Shown in pieces: positions 13,986 to 25,912 of a stretch of 64,000 bases of DNA. Source of the stretch: Allodiplogaster sudhausi (lineage: Eukaryota; Nematoda; Chromadorea; Rhabditida; Diplogasteridae); assembly GCA_945643635.1 (NCBI GenBank), contig CALZFC010000249.1:1792001-1856000 (forward strand), given 5' to 3'. The notes under the pieces were generated by a model. The model saw only the letters and a program-made list of their open reading frames with translations. It was not told the origin of the DNA and did no database searches. Position 1 is the first letter of the stretch; each line of letters starts with the position of its first letter. Position numbers and translations under genes: made by a program.

Positions 13986-15500
13986 GGACATTGTCACGTG
14001 CGTCACCGAGCAAGGCCAAGTCGCTCTCTTCCACTTTGACGGCACCAGAGGTCGGAGATATGCTTTTGTAATGAAAGTATAAAAAAATAATTAATTTTTT
14101 CTTTCGTACTTTTCTTTTCTCTGATCCCTTTTAAGGGATGACTACTCCTCTGGCAATGGCCTTCCTTCCGCGCGGGACCCTGGCCATCTGTGCCTACAGT
14201 ATGCAATTGGCGCCAACGGAAGCAGACATGACCGACTGGATGGCATTCCTTCTCATTGGCACAGCCGACGGCAGAATCTTCTGGGTCAACATCACAGGTC
14301 ACACTACTATTTTCAATATGAAAGTAATAATTAGAACGTATTCACTTCAATTTCTTCTATTAATTCATTCACTGCTTGCTTATTTTATTTCTATTAATTC
14401 ATTAAATGCTTCCCTTTTGTATTTTTATTCTTCAAAAGTTGCATACGAGTTCGCAGACTGTGTTTTTTCCGAAGAAACTCGAATTTAAATTTCGCCTCTA
14501 AAATAAGGCCTTCTTGCAGACGTGCACCTTATTGGCAACGAGAACTCGATGCCTCTTTCCGCGCGAGAACTGAATCATCGTCAAGAAACGTATCCGATCA
14601 AGGATATCGCATTCGTTCGTCAGGTTTATTTTAATGTTTTATTTATTTATATTTTTTCTTTTTATTACTTTTTTTAAATATATTTTCTCTCTACAACGGT
14701 GAGAACGTTCTCCTTCTCGCTATTACTCTAGAGCTCACTTATTCGCCTATTTTAAGTCAGGCTTAAAATGGTATCATTAATTTCATGTAGCCTACCTGAT
14801 TTTGGGCCATGAAGGAAAAGCCATACTCCACCAGTGTTTAAATAGGTCTAGATTTTGCCAGGGTTCCCCTCCCTAAAAAATGTTTGGAAAATTTTATTTG
14901 CTTTTTTTCCAAGCCGTCCGCAGTGGCATTTATTCCCTTCTATTTCTTTCTCTCTCTCTCTCCCTCTCTCTTTCTCTCTCTCTCACTCACTCACTCACTC
15001 ACTCTCTCTCCATCTCTCTCACTCACTCACTCTCTCTCTCTGTCCGTCTGTCTCTCTGTATGTCTGTCTCTCTCACTGTCTGACTTCTACTTAAAATATT
15101 CCTTTTCAGGAAGAGGAAATCGCCGATTCAATTTCGGAGACTGGGGAAATGATGATCGAGCACGATGGTGGGACTGTGTTAGTTTATTTTCCTAAGACGC
15201 TCTCAAAAATTATGCACGGGTGGCTGATTTTATTCCATTTATCGATTAGTAAATTTTTTTATATAATTTTTTTATTTATTTTAACTATATTACGCTTTTA
15301 AAATGATGATTAATTGCTTTGTAAACGTCTCTAGTGTCATTCTGGTCGAATGGGATGCGCGGATTTATCGACTCTCATCGAAAGAGTGTGCTCGCATCCC
15401 AAGGAGAGCGACTTTCTTCCTGAAGGTTTGCCTTGTATTTGATTTATTAACCTTACAACTGATAACGACCATCTTTAGTATAGGTGAGCTATTCAGCTTA

Positions 15501-16273
15501 CAAGGGAAGTCTTTCGGCGGGGTGTGGCAAACCACAACATATTATACATCATTCGAAAGCTTTCAACCAGCTGGTAACGTATTTGATGTTTATAGCTGCA
15601 GAAGAGAGCGCTAGAAAAAACGAAGCACATGCGTACCTGGGTCTGGAAGGGCCCTGGCTTGGTAGAGGCCCTTTCCAGACCAGGCGCCTGCAGCCGCAAA
15701 AGTTAAGAAATCGAACGGGATTTTTTTTATGCGAAATGTAAGCGACTTGCGCTTACAGAGAAACAAGATTCAGGTCGAAATAATGCATCCGCAGTTGTTT
15801 AAGGCATAAACATGAACGTTTTTGAGACAGATGGACTTTTTGAGAATATGAAAATTTTACAGCGTGATTTAATATGTCAACTATTATTTTTCGTGTTAAA
15901 AACGACTTGCAAAAGATTAATTAGTGGCTTAAAACTCAAAAATCTCTTAAGAAAAATTTATTTTTCTCCATACAAAACAGCTCATTTTTCACCCTTTGGT
16001 GAAAAATGGCCTAAAAAAATTTTTCCCAAAAATCATCAGAAATGAAGTTATTAAGTATTATATTTCCTACTGTTACGTAGACATTAGTTTTAGTGTCCAT
16101 AAAGCTAGCACATATCGTGCAAATGTTAATTTTAGGGTATTTTCCTGCAATATCGGCGAAAAAGAATCTGTTTTGCAGCTGTAAACATCAAAAGCGTTAC
16201 CAGCTCGTTGAGAGCTTTTGAATGATGTATAATATGTTATGATTTGCCACATCCCGCCGAAAGACTTCCCTTG
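15501..16273. mobile_element. Foldback element with ~100-bp terminal inverted repeats, in copy 2 intron Q-R
   Basis: The left end (15,501-15,603, starting CAAGGGAAGTCTTTCGGCGG) is the near-exact reverse complement of the right end (16,174-16,273, ending CCGCCGAAAGACTTCCCTTG). The 570-base interior has no coding potential that I can support. It contains a small hairpin near 15,640-15,681 in which GTCTGGAAGGGCC faces GGCCCTTTCCAGAC. The equivalent intron in copies 1, 3 and 4 is short, so this is an insertion. No clear target duplication could be read, so the superfamily stays open. Confidence 0.75.
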
Positions 16274-17844
16274 TTAAGAATTTGTGCGTGTCGAAAACCC
16301 GGAAAGTCTAGGGCTCTAAAAGGGCGTAAAGTGGTTTCAGATGCCTCTCATAATTTTGTCGTAACCAAGTGCGTAGTCACTCGTGTCTTCTGCCCACCTC
16401 TACTCGATGAAACGTGGAAAAGCCAACTTATGATTGACACCCTGAGAGGCAACTATAACATTCAGCGACTGAGCTGTGAAGAAGTCCTTGAAGATGTGGG
16501 TCCTTTCTTTCCGAATTTTTAAAAGCGAAAAAAAGTACTGAAAGTGCATTGCTTTCTAGAGCAATGATCTTGTAAATTGGTAAAATTATTATTTCACATC
16601 CCCCATAAAAATTTTAAATAAAAGTGTGACGAATTTTTCTTGTTCTCATTGTCAGGCAGGATACTATCGAGGTGATGACTGCGAGTTTCCTCTGGGATGC
16701 CTTGCGACTGTTGATGTTAGAGTGTTAGAGTTTTAGAATATAAAAGGTATTTATGCAGCCTTTCTCCCCCTTTCAGGGAAACCACAAGAAGAAATCTATG
16801 AAAAGATCAAGAAAATATACATACTATTTTGTTTCAAATTACAATCTTTGTAATCATCTTATCTCTTGCCAGTGGCCGGATATGTTGCTGGTCTTTGCCG
16901 GCTATGAGAACGGCAAGATCAGCTGCACTGTGAACATCTTCGGAGAGAAGCTCACAGACGATGCCGTCAAGCCCCACTTCAACAACGTCCACAAAGCCGC
17001 CATTCTTGGTAGTTTAATTGAAAGGCTTTTTATTACATATATAAAAATAAATAAATAAATAAATATATATATATATATAAAATTTACAATTAAAAGCCTA
17101 TTTATAATTGCACCTTTAAAGAGTAGACATTTTCTCTCGTAGCAATGGGCGCATGCCAAGCGGGCGGCAACCATGCTCGTCTCGTTTCCGTGGATGAGAG
17201 CCAGGAGGTCGTCCTCTCGCTGTTCTCCGTCGCAACTCGCAGGGTAATAACATTTTGTTTCTCTATTTGGTTGTAATTCTTGTCTTGCATATTTTATTTA
17301 TATAAAAGTTAATTTGTCTGGAGATGTATGAATCATTGTGCTGGTACCATAATTCTTCTAGGAGTAGTTTTTTAATTACATTTTATTCGTATATAACTGT
17401 TTTGCTGTTTGTATTTAAATTTTTATATTTTTACACTTTTCCTGTTTTAAAAAGTTTTTTTTAAAGTTCACCATTATCCAACACATGTCGACTTCCGTCG
17501 AGCGGCCTTTGCATGTCGTCGTCTCACAATCAGATAGTGAAAGGTTTTTATAGAAAAAAAAGTATATTCTTGAATCTCCTATCGCTCTCTTTCTCCATCT
17601 CTTTCTTCTCTCTCTCCCTTCTCTCTCTCCCTCTCTCTCTCTCTCACTCTCCATCTCTCTTCTCTCCCGGTCTCACACTCTCTCTATACATGCCTCTCTT
17701 TAACTTTTATAACTCTGCATTCCGGAAATATGAAAAAAAGATTTAAGCAAGCAATTCTTCGTCCTTGTCGTGGGAGCCGATGGCATGGAGCGTCTCCGTC
17801 TCTGCCAGTGACGAATTGCCAAGTGCCTGGAAGAGATTCGCTGA

Positions 17845-18922
17845 GGAGCGAAATGCGAAACAAAGAAGGGAACGAAATTGTTGATCGACTGCCTTTTCAC
17901 GTATTTATTTATTTTATTTGTATCAAGAACTTGGTGAATTTTTGCACGTTTTGGAAGCCATCATGTTGTTAGCAATTGCAATCTATTAGCGCGTTGTTTT
18001 CAAGCCAGACTTAATCTCTAAAGCTTTAAAAATTTTGTTGTTCCTTCTTATTATAATTTCTTTTTCTATTGATCTCTCTGGCAATCCAAGGGATTCTATA
18101 TAGGAATCACGAACGTTTACAAGTTGCTCACTTTTTACAGATCTCGTTTCGCTATTTGTGTTTTGATTTGTTGTTTCTGTTTTTTTAATTGTTATTCCTT
18201 CTGATTTGTTAATGAAGGTCGTTGGTCAAGAAATCCAGGATGGCGAAGAGCAGATTAGATACGTCACAATAGTTTGAAAACAAATTCTTTTTAAAAAAAG
18301 ATAAGCTAGACCTCAACCTTAGGGTCCTAAAGGCACTTAAGGATCCCTTTTCCCTTTAGGGGTCTTTTGAGGAGTTCATTCCGATCTCTTTTACCTTCTT
18401 CATAAACTCACACGGTAGCATATTCAGTGAAACATCAGAGATGTATTCATTGTTTGAGTAGGAGCCAGACAAATCAGCAAGCATACTATTAAATTTTTTT
18501 ATTACTTTTTTTTTGAGCAATTCTTATATGTACATATGAAGAATAAATTAGTTAGATAATATGTTAGGAAATTATTAGAAAGTCTTATTCAAAGAAACTA
18601 TTCTTCAATAAGCGATGACTTCGTCAGTGATCGCCAACTCCTTGGCGGAGAACGCATGCTTTTTTTTAACATCGTCGTCACCAAAACAGCCTGTTTATAT
18701 GTATGTAGGTACTTGAATATACATAGAGATGAATAGTATTTTGATGCTTTTTTTCTTTGTGTTTTATTTATTATGATTTATAATTTTTTATATCGTCATC
18801 CATAATTGCTGTTGTTTAGTACCTTATTGACAACAAAAAAGAGTTTTTATTTTACTTTCGAATGTATTTTCTAAAATATATAAATAAAATTTGTAATTAT
18901 AGGCGGCAATCGAATCGTTCTC

Positions 18923-18930
<8 letters not shown>
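17845..18930 (+). other. Copy 2 3' flank, then AT-rich spacer
   Basis: The first ~450 bases repeat the 3' flank seen after copies 1 and 3, including the TTGGAAGCCATCATGTTGTT segment near 17,950. From about 18,290 onward the DNA is AT-rich with no exon that I can support. Confidence 0.5.

Positions 18931-18967
<37 letters not shown>
18931..18967. repeat. CT microsatellite
   Basis: Uninterrupted CT dinucleotide run, lying between the copy 2 flank and the 5'-type exons that begin near 19.5 kb. The run is followed by ordinary AT-rich sequence with no gene up to about 19,500. Confidence 0.95.
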
Positions 18968-18969
<2 letters not shown>

Positions 18970-19513
18970 GCTCGCTCTTTCTAACCGACACAATTACAAG
19001 AAACTTTTCTGACTGTTCTTTCTGTTGAATCTTCCTCTCCCTCGTTGCATTTGCAAGCGAAAATAGAAAGTGAAAAAAGGTACAAGTTACGATTGATTTT
19101 ATTCTTCTCCTACGGCCAAGCAAATCATGAATATTATTTTTGTAAAATTATTGTTAACTTTTGCTGCAATAGTGAGAAGAATCATATTTACGATTCAGCG
19201 TTGTCATCTTTTCACTCCTTTACATTCTATGTATCTATGTCAGCGTCCAACAAAGGCTATTCAGGACAGGAAGAGCGCGACGTTTTGAACTCTTCAGCAC
19301 CGATATTTGTCAGCCTTTACATACATATGTATTTATATATGTATTAATGTATATAAAGGGCAAATTTCGTCGAGCAAGACGTGTCTGCACCGGTTCTTTC
19401 ATTAAAAGATTGGCACCCAAAAAAAACATATTCATATATCAAGTTCCTCGATGGCTTCTATCTTTCCCTGTGTCAACTTCTTTGCCACCGTCGCCTTCGT
19501 CACCTAATCAGAA

Positions 19514-20085
19514 ATGGAATGCTACGTGTTGCAGCAGTTTGAGGGGCACGCATGGAATGCAATCACCCGGGAAGCAAGAAGAAGCTCTCCCGGGAGCCCT
19601 GCCAAAACGGAGAAGAAAATTGTGTCACAGTACATATTTATACTATTTTAAAGGATCACGAATCTCAACCGTGATCTATTTTGAATTTTCCTGACAATTA
19701 GTCTCCTTCAATGTCTCCTTTATAGGAGCACGCATTTTACCAGTGTTCGCCACTTCTTTCGCTTTCAGACAATTCTTCATCTGACTTTCACCATAAAGGG
19801 AACAAAGTCCTTCAACACGATGAACGACTATAACTGCATTTCTTCAAATGAAGCAGCCATATTCTTCCTTCGGGTAAAAACGCAAATTTGTCTGTTTCTT
19901 CTTTAAGTTAAATTCTTGTGGCTTTCCATTTCAAGCAAAATTGCAGGATCCGTACAAGCCATTAAATGAAGAATACTTCGCCTCCCCTTTCCTGCCGATT
20001 GAACATGACGAAGATCTCTTTCTTTATGGATCAGAAACTGTAATCTGCAATGGGCATTTATGCAATGGTCGCAATGCCGTACAGA
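19514..20085 (+). CDS. Three candidate N-terminal exons of a gene (possibly the 5' end of the repeated family)
   Basis: Exon 1 starts at ATG 19,514 (MECYVLQQFEGHAWNAIT) and can end before GTACAT at about 19,628. Exon 2 (19,770-19,875) follows CTTTCAG, encodes LHLTFTIKGTKSFNTMNDYN and ends before GTAAAAA. Exon 3 (19,948-20,080) follows ATTGCAG, encodes DPYKPLNEEYFASPFLPIEH, and can end before GTACAG near 20,080. Exon spacing, acceptors and composition resemble the repeated family. An exon related to copy 4's first exon lies 700 bases downstream at 20,757. My inference is that these are 5' exons of a further family member whose body has been lost. No homologous exons are visible upstream of copy 4, so the assignment is unproven. 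Phases between the three exons were not fully reconciled. Confidence 0.4.
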
Positions 20086-20756
20086 CGCTGAGACACATAT
20101 CGTCTACGGAAAAGGGGCGTGGCCTCTTATTTGTGGGCGTGGTCCCCTGGAAGGGGCGTGGCCTGTTCGGCTCTCGTGAACCGTCTCAATGTCGTTTCTA
20201 TCTGCGATACAATTTTTTTTCTAACTGACTCTAGGAAAATTCATTTGTGCGCATTATAAATGTATTTTATATCAGGGGATTAAATAGTGGTATATCTAAA
20301 CTCTCCTACATTAATTTTGTTTTGCAAATACGTTTGCTATATTCCGCAGAAAATGTCAACATCAAATTAATATACTAATGTGAAAACAGTTAAAGACAAT
20401 TTCAGACTATTTAAAAGTGTCCTAATTGCGAAATAGTAATAGATAGAAGAAAGGGAAGAAACTTGTATAATGTAGGCAAGGAAAAGGGGAGATGCGGGTT
20501 TCTGGTTTTTCAGAATGGCCCAAACTATGATTATGGAAATGAAGCCTGATATGGCAAACGACACACTAACGTAGGTTATTTCTAGCTTACAAATTTTTGG
20601 TGTGAAGTACCGTTGGTTTTGGTGTGGCGGCAATTTGAAATTTTCCTACCGGAGTTGGTAATGAAAATGAAAGCGGGTATGTACATACACTAGAGCGACA
20701 TTCAATAACTTGCTTGTTGTCCTGTTTGCAGTTTAGGTTCATATTGTGGATTTTGT
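20086..20756. other. AT-rich stretch with a repeated GGGCGTGG motif at its start
   Basis: The segment 20,114-20,164 repeats AAGGGGCGTGGCCTSTT-like units (AAGGGGCGTGGCCTC, GTGGGCGTGGTCCCCTGG, AAGGGGCGTGGCCTG), a GC-rich island in AT-rich surroundings. The rest shows no exon I can support. Confidence 0.4.
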
Positions 20757-20829
20757 AGATGTTGCAGTGAAATCGGCCCTCCGCGTCTTCCAGAAGGAGA
20801 ACGTCGACAGATGCTTCCCAATAGGCCAT
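20757..20829 (+). pseudogene. Orphan exon related to the first exon of copy 4
   Basis: Encodes SALRVFQKE followed by a CGACAGATGCTTCCCAATAG segment that is identical in DNA to copy 4 at 43,210-43,239. Both end CCATG before a G(T)TC donor-like site. Between the shared parts this copy has two extra bases (GAGAACGTCGAC against GAGAGTCGAC), so the two reading frames differ after FQKE. The upstream half of the copy 4 exon is missing here. It supports a family relationship between this neighbourhood and copy 4. Confidence 0.6.
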
Positions 20830-21097
20830 GGTTCGAAAAACCTTTAAAACAATTTCATACCTGAAATTATTTCTTTCCCTTTACTTCAAATTTTTTTCTC
20901 TTCCATAGATGAGCAGAATTTTTTAGTAGTAAAAAAAGTTTGGGGCTAGAAATAATTTGAGCAAGAAAATATAATTTTGTTATCAAAAATATTAGAGGCA
21001 AAAAATCCAATTTGATGCATGGAAAAAGACTTAGCTGATTATATGCTTCTTGTTAAGAGAGGATGTCAGTAAGACTCGAGCAGGGCCCTATTATGAA

Positions 21098-22722
21098 CTG
21101 CCCTAGAAATTTTTTTTCGAATTTCTTAACCAAAATTGATTATATTATACAACTCGACGTGGTGAACAAAATATGCTACATTTCAAAGTTGAAAAAAATT
21201 TTCCGCGCGAGACCCAGTACAGTAATATTTTAAATAACATTGGTCATAAGTCGCTTCAAACTCATTATTAGACAACCATCGAGCTATCATTGGATAGCTG
21301 ATTGGACGGACTTTAATTTTCTAGTTGATGATGTTTTCATAAAATTTGATTTTGGCCCTAAAATACGGCCCTAAACATTTTCGGGGGTGGTTTTTGGCAA
21401 AATTTAACATTTTCCGTTCATTTCCACAAAACCGCTCCTACATATTCTTAAAGTGCTTGAAATTTGCTACAATATATGTCTCTTTCAAAAAAATTAAGCG
21501 TCCCGGACTATGGTTCGCAAACGCTTGAACATGATCCTGTGTAAACTGTAACACCGTGCAAGCGCATTCTTCGATCCATAACTGCGCTCAATGTCAATAT
21601 TATAAAATCGTAAGTATATCATCTAAGAGCTCTCACGGAGATCTTCAAATGTTACATACATTATTTTATTGAAAAGTTTCAATTTATATGGGAAATTTCG
21701 TTATGTACAATTAGAATACTTAAAAAACTACTTTAAAAACATTTTCGCCTGTCGAAACATACATCATAAGAAAGAGGATGAAATTTGCTACTAGATGAAC
21801 CCCCCTTTCAATGGAATTCCATGCATACGATCTTTTGTTATAAGCCATAACAATAGGATAACAAGGCCTTATGGAAAAATTGTAGAAAAAAGGATTGGAA
21901 TATTCTAATTCGAATAACCTAAAATGAGAATTATTGGGCGAAATGACAGCGCCGCTACTTGCACTACTTTAATGATTTATAACAAAAGATCGTATGCATG
22001 GAATTCCATTGAAAGGGGTTCATCTTGTACCAAATTTCATCCTCTTTCTTATGATGTATGTTTCGACAGACGAAAATGTTTTTAATGTAATTTTTTAAGC
22101 CTTCCAATTGTACAAATCGAAATTTCCCATATAAATTGAAACTTTTCAATAAAAGCATGTATGTAAAATTTGAAGATCTCCGTGAGAGCTCTTAGATGAT
22201 ATATTTACGATTTTGTAATATTGACATTGAGCGCAGTTATGGATCGATGAATGCGCTTGCACGGTGTTACAGTTTACACAGGATCATGTTCAAGCATTTG
22301 GGAAACTAAGAGAGAGACCTTTAATTCTTTTGAAAGAGACATATGTTGTAGCAAATTTCACGTAGTTTAAGAATATGCAGGAGCGGTTTTGTGGAAATGA
22401 ATGTAAAATGCCTAATTTGGCCAAAAACCACTTTCGAAAATCTTTAGGGCCGTCTTTTTGGGCCAAATTCAAATTTTATGAAAACATCATCAACATGAAA
22501 ATTGAAGCCCGTTCAATCAGCTATCCAATGATAGCTCGATGGTTGTCTAATAATAAGTTTGAAGCGACTTATGACCAATGTAATTTAAAAGATTACTGTA
22601 CAGGGTCTCGCGCGGAAAATTTATTTCAACATTGAAATATAGCCTATTTTGTTCACCACGTCGAGTTGTATGCTGTATTCAATTTTGGTGAAGAAATTCG
22701 AAAAAAATTCCTAGGGCAGGCC
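21098..22722. mobile_element. 1.6-kb near-palindromic foldback element
   Basis: The left arm (about 21,098-21,844) and right arm (about 21,976-22,722) are reverse complements over some 745 bases at high identity. Example: ATGCATACGATCTTTTGTTATAA on the left matches TTATAACAAAAGATCGTATGCAT on the right. Another: CTCGACGTGGTGAACAAA matches TTTGTTCACCACGTCGAG. A 130-base unpaired centre separates them. No transposase reading frame is apparent; the small open frames in each arm are mirror images. Compatible with a non-autonomous foldback transposon or a palindromic duplication. I read no target duplication. Confidence 0.8.
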
Positions 22723-22867
22723 TTGACCAAACGATACGGACAGGATCTCTTAATCTTAGATGCATTTTAATTTTAAAATTGACCGGCAGAATCTAAATAG
22801 ACACTTGATTAGCGCCCATGTGTCTGCTCAATTGGTTCAGTGCAGTGCTCGCCTAGCCTGCTCATCG

Positions 22868-22868
<1 letters not shown>

Positions 22869-22925
<57 letters not shown>

Positions 22926-23047
22926 AGAGAGTGAGAGAGCTAGAAATAGAGAGAGAGACAGAGAAAGAGAGAGAGAGAGTGAGAGAGAGAGAGAGAGCAG
23001 AAGGGAGATAGAGAGAAAGAGGGAGCGAGAGAGAACGAGGGAGAGGG
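22869..23047. repeat. GA microsatellite
   Basis: Long GA-rich tract following the palindrome. From its end to about 23,503 the DNA is AT-rich with nothing I can assign. Confidence 0.95.
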
Positions 23048-23503
23048 ATTGAGAGAAACAAGAGGTGGTGAGAGGTCGCAAAAAATCTTATTGTTAGTCT
23101 CTTTCACCATTGATTCATTCATCTGTCAATCGATTTCAATGTTGGTATCTTGGCTGTATTTCAACACTTTGGAACAGAGTGAATATTTCATTCGCCAACG
23201 AATCTGAGGTAACATTTACAGTTAAAAAAATCCTAGCAATACATGTTACAAGTAAATCGCACAAGTGAGAAAATATATGCCTATAACGAGGAAATACCTA
23301 TAATCATGAGAATGAAATAAATCCACAGAAACTTCCAGGCGAGAAATATAAAAAAGGAGATAATTCCCATTTGCCACAAAACATTCACAAGAAGCATTGA
23401 GTCTAGTAAATAGTAAACAAAGAATAAAAACAAGATTTGAATAGCACAGAACATACAAACGAATCAAATATTCAGAATAAATCGAATGTTCAAAAGAAGT
23501 GGC

Positions 23504-23827
23504 TCACTCCTCCAAATTGAGCTCCCTGTAGATTCGCGCCGCATCATTCGTCAACTTGTTCTTCTTCGTGACTCCGACCATGTATGAGAGGAGTCCGAGG
23601 GCCGGGGCAACTGCAGCCGGAAATTTGAGGTCGAACAGCCAGTATGAAGTGATGAGAGTGAGCAGTCCTTGTACGAATCCATCAGGAACCTTGAAAAAGG
23701 CTTTCTCGATAATTAAAAAAAATTAAACAAAAAAACTTTCTTCCTTCTTCATTTCTGCATTTGGTTTTCATCCGAAATCAGTCTGCTTTGAATGTACTCT
23801 CTCTTTCTCTCCCTCTCTCGCCCCTGT

Positions 23828-23867
<40 letters not shown>

Positions 23868-24295
23868 TAGCCCTCCTCTCTCTCTCTGTCTCTCTCCCTT
23901 TCCTTCTCCGCGCACATGCACATATCCCTTTTATGTAAAGGCGACCTTGCTTACCGTTATGTCCACGTTCTCGATGACGACACTGAAGTCTCTTTTTGAG
24001 TCGCCGTATGCCACCAGCACGGGCTGTGTAACACCGGAAGACGAAAGACGCGCCATGACTCCCTTCACGCTGTGCTCGTCCTAGGCAAAAATAAAAATAA
24101 ATAAAAATCATGCTCAAGCATGTTTAAATTATGATGTAAATTCTGTATATTAACAAAATAATCGGTATAAAATGATATTTAAAGGGAAAAATACCTCGAA
24201 TTGAACGAAGATTAGAGTGCATCTGCTAAGCTGACGATACTTTGCTTTCGAAAAAAGCTGAAGAAGGCACAGCAAAGCGAGGAGAGATGATCCAT
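23504..24295 (-). CDS. C-terminal exons of a SAMD3-like / uncharacterised transposon-associated protein
   Basis: Three minus-strand exons join in frame: 24,295-24,195, 24,080-23,955 and 23,689-23,504, each with AG acceptor and GT donor, ending LNLEE and TGA (23,506-23,504). They encode, in order, LQLFSKAKYRQLSR, then GVTQPVLVAYGDSKRDFSVV and IENVDIT, then LLTLITSYWLFDLKFPAAV. From memory, a "...YWLFDLKFP..." hydrophobic helix preceded by a strand pair is typical of the last ~100 residues of SAMD3-like and related uncharacterised proteins common in fish and cnidarian genomes. This is recall without alignment. The exons are uninterrupted. They may be the 3' end of the locus at 25.4-27.6 kb or a separate gene; exons between 24.3 and 25.4 kb were not found. 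A CT microsatellite lies in the last intron (23,795-23,862). Confidence 0.55.
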
Positions 24296-24505
24296 CTGAA
24301 ATAGATGAGGAGATTACGGTAGGCGACGGAGTACCACTTAAATGGATACGGTATACATTACTTTGCAACAAAGGTGGCTACTACAAGGTTTAAGCCAATT
24401 TGAATAGGTTTGAATATTTATATGATATACAGTAAGAATATTTTTTTAGATGATATATAGTTCATAAACAACTTGATTGCAAAATGAACGTAATAACCAT
24501 GGCTT

Positions 24506-24598
<93 letters not shown>
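24506..24598. repeat. TA dinucleotide microsatellite
   Basis: About 46 uninterrupted TA units. Open frames of alternating Ile/Tyr across it on both strands are artefacts. Confidence 0.98.
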
Positions 24599-24600
<2 letters not shown>

Positions 24601-25408
24601 ATGTAATTCAACCGCATGATCATTTTCAACGAAAAACGAAACAAATGATCATTTTTACGATTATAAATGTTAAATATTAAAGTAACCAATTAGGTATATA
24701 TTTTTTGTATTGGCAAGATATTACGAACCTCGTTGCGCGTAAAAGAGCGACGTGAGTCGAGCACTTATAGATCAGCGTATTTACGTCCTGCAATGAGTTT
24801 ATATAGATATACAAATGGGCTAGAATTTTTCATTGTTTAACTTCAAGTTAGAGTTAATTAGCAATCCTATTTTTCATGGCGTTAAGCGAGCAATTCTGAT
24901 TAGAATTATTACACTTACCAGTAAAATCAAAGAAATTTAATGGAATTTCAATTGTTCGAAAAACAGCCTGACCAACAATACATTTGAAAAGTAAACCTGT
25001 AATTGCGCCGGAGTTTCCGGTAAGACCGTCTCGGGGTAGTGAGAAGTGAGAAAGTTAGCAGCTTCTAAAACTTAAATGAAACATTAAAAATGGGAAGTAA
25101 TTTAAATATCTAACTGTCTAGGAGTCGGTGACTCTGAAGTGAAGAGCGTGAACTTTGATTTCGCTGACAATCACCTAAAATGTGACGGGGATTTATAAAA
25201 CTAAATAAAACAAGTCGAAAAGCATCAGAAAGGCAAAGTTAATGAACCGTTAAAAGACCTAACTTGCAAAGATCCCTCTCGCTCTTCAGCTACATCAGGT
25301 GATGTCGAAGCGCTTGGCCGTTCACATGAAAGAATTAGGAATTATAATTAAGTTTGTTGCGCAAACCAGCAAAAAAATTAGCTTACGACTTGAACAGATA
25401 GATGATAC
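24599..25408. other. AT-rich stretch, no confident exon
   Basis: Short minus-strand open pieces occur, for example one encoding HVNGQALRHHLM near 25,260-25,325, but I could not fit acceptor and donor sites in phase. If the 23.5 and 27.6 kb parts belong to one gene, missing exons would be expected here. Confidence 0.35.
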
Positions 25409-25481
25409 CTTGATCAATTATGCGAGCAGCTGCAAGCCAAGGCACCGGTGTGTCTCCTCTTAGCATTCTCTACAATCAAGC
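25409..25481 (-). CDS. Possible small exon of the minus-strand transposon-associated locus
   Basis: Bounded by TGTGTGCAG on the 5' side and GTATCA on the 3' side, 73 bases. One frame is open and reads MLRGDTPVPWLAAARIID. No family motif is recognised in it. It lies on the same strand and between the two recognisable parts of the locus. A GA microsatellite follows at 25,535-25,578. Confidence 0.3.
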
Positions 25482-25540
25482 CTGCACACAACTGAAAGAA
25501 GACACAAAAATAATAGAATCCTCCAACCGAGCAGAGAGAG

Positions 25541-25578
<38 letters not shown>

Positions 25579-25912
25579 GGACAACAACAACAATCTCCCT
25601 ATTAGATACATGGATTCGTGGTTTAAAACCTTCTTACAGAAGAAAAACATCACAGCATAACCACACACCTCTTGCGAATTTTATTTAAAACAATTCTCCA
25701 CCAGGTTCAGGTTAAAGATTACACTTTTAACAGGACAACCAAATGATTCCTAGAGGAGACCTCGAAAGTAAAAAAAATAAAATGAAGCAATGGAGATCGA
25801 TCAAGTCATAGGTTTAAAAGTACAAATAAAGAATCATTCAAACATAAATGTACGGATGCAAAGAGTTAGCATATTAAAGTGATCACGTAGAACTACTTGC
25901 CAGTGTTGGATA

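Larger units (their letters stand above)
10251..17844 (+). pseudogene. Copy 2 of the repeated beta-propeller-like gene family (5'-truncated, broken)
   Basis: Exons: A 10251-10354, B 10497-10590, C 10731-10808, D 10960-11048, E 11271-11380, F 11487-11576, G 11711-11798, H 12187-12294, I 12478-12623, J 12911-13025, K 13248-13395, L 13549-13619, M 13957-14049, N 14137-14298, O 14520-14622, P 15110-15174, Q 15335-15425, R 16370-16497, S 16656-16714, T 16873-17008, U 17143-17244, V 17467-17548, W 17747-17844. Exon A starts without the upstream AA-CC exons. Breaks: exon J lacks 8 bases of the segment that reads DRVTDIRF in copy 4, shifting the frame; exon K has TAG (13265-13267) after GPYLL where the others have GAG; exon W has TGA (17809-17811) in place of the Arg codon of LCERR. 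Exon G retains the WD-like core (SDGRVVV) but has Cys for Trp. A partial tandem repeat of exons L-M lies within. Most likely not functional. Confidence 0.8.

Noticed and set aside
17725..17760. A two-base insertion in copy 2 just before exon W, first read as a frameshift
   Set aside because: Frame continuity in copies 3-5 needs exon W to begin after the GATTTCAG/GATTTAAG acceptor, which places the insertion inside the intron. The TGA further on in exon W stands.
24462..24689. Ile/Tyr-repeat open frames on both strands
   Set aside because: They are translations of the TA microsatellite. The same applies to the open frames at 46,015-46,215.
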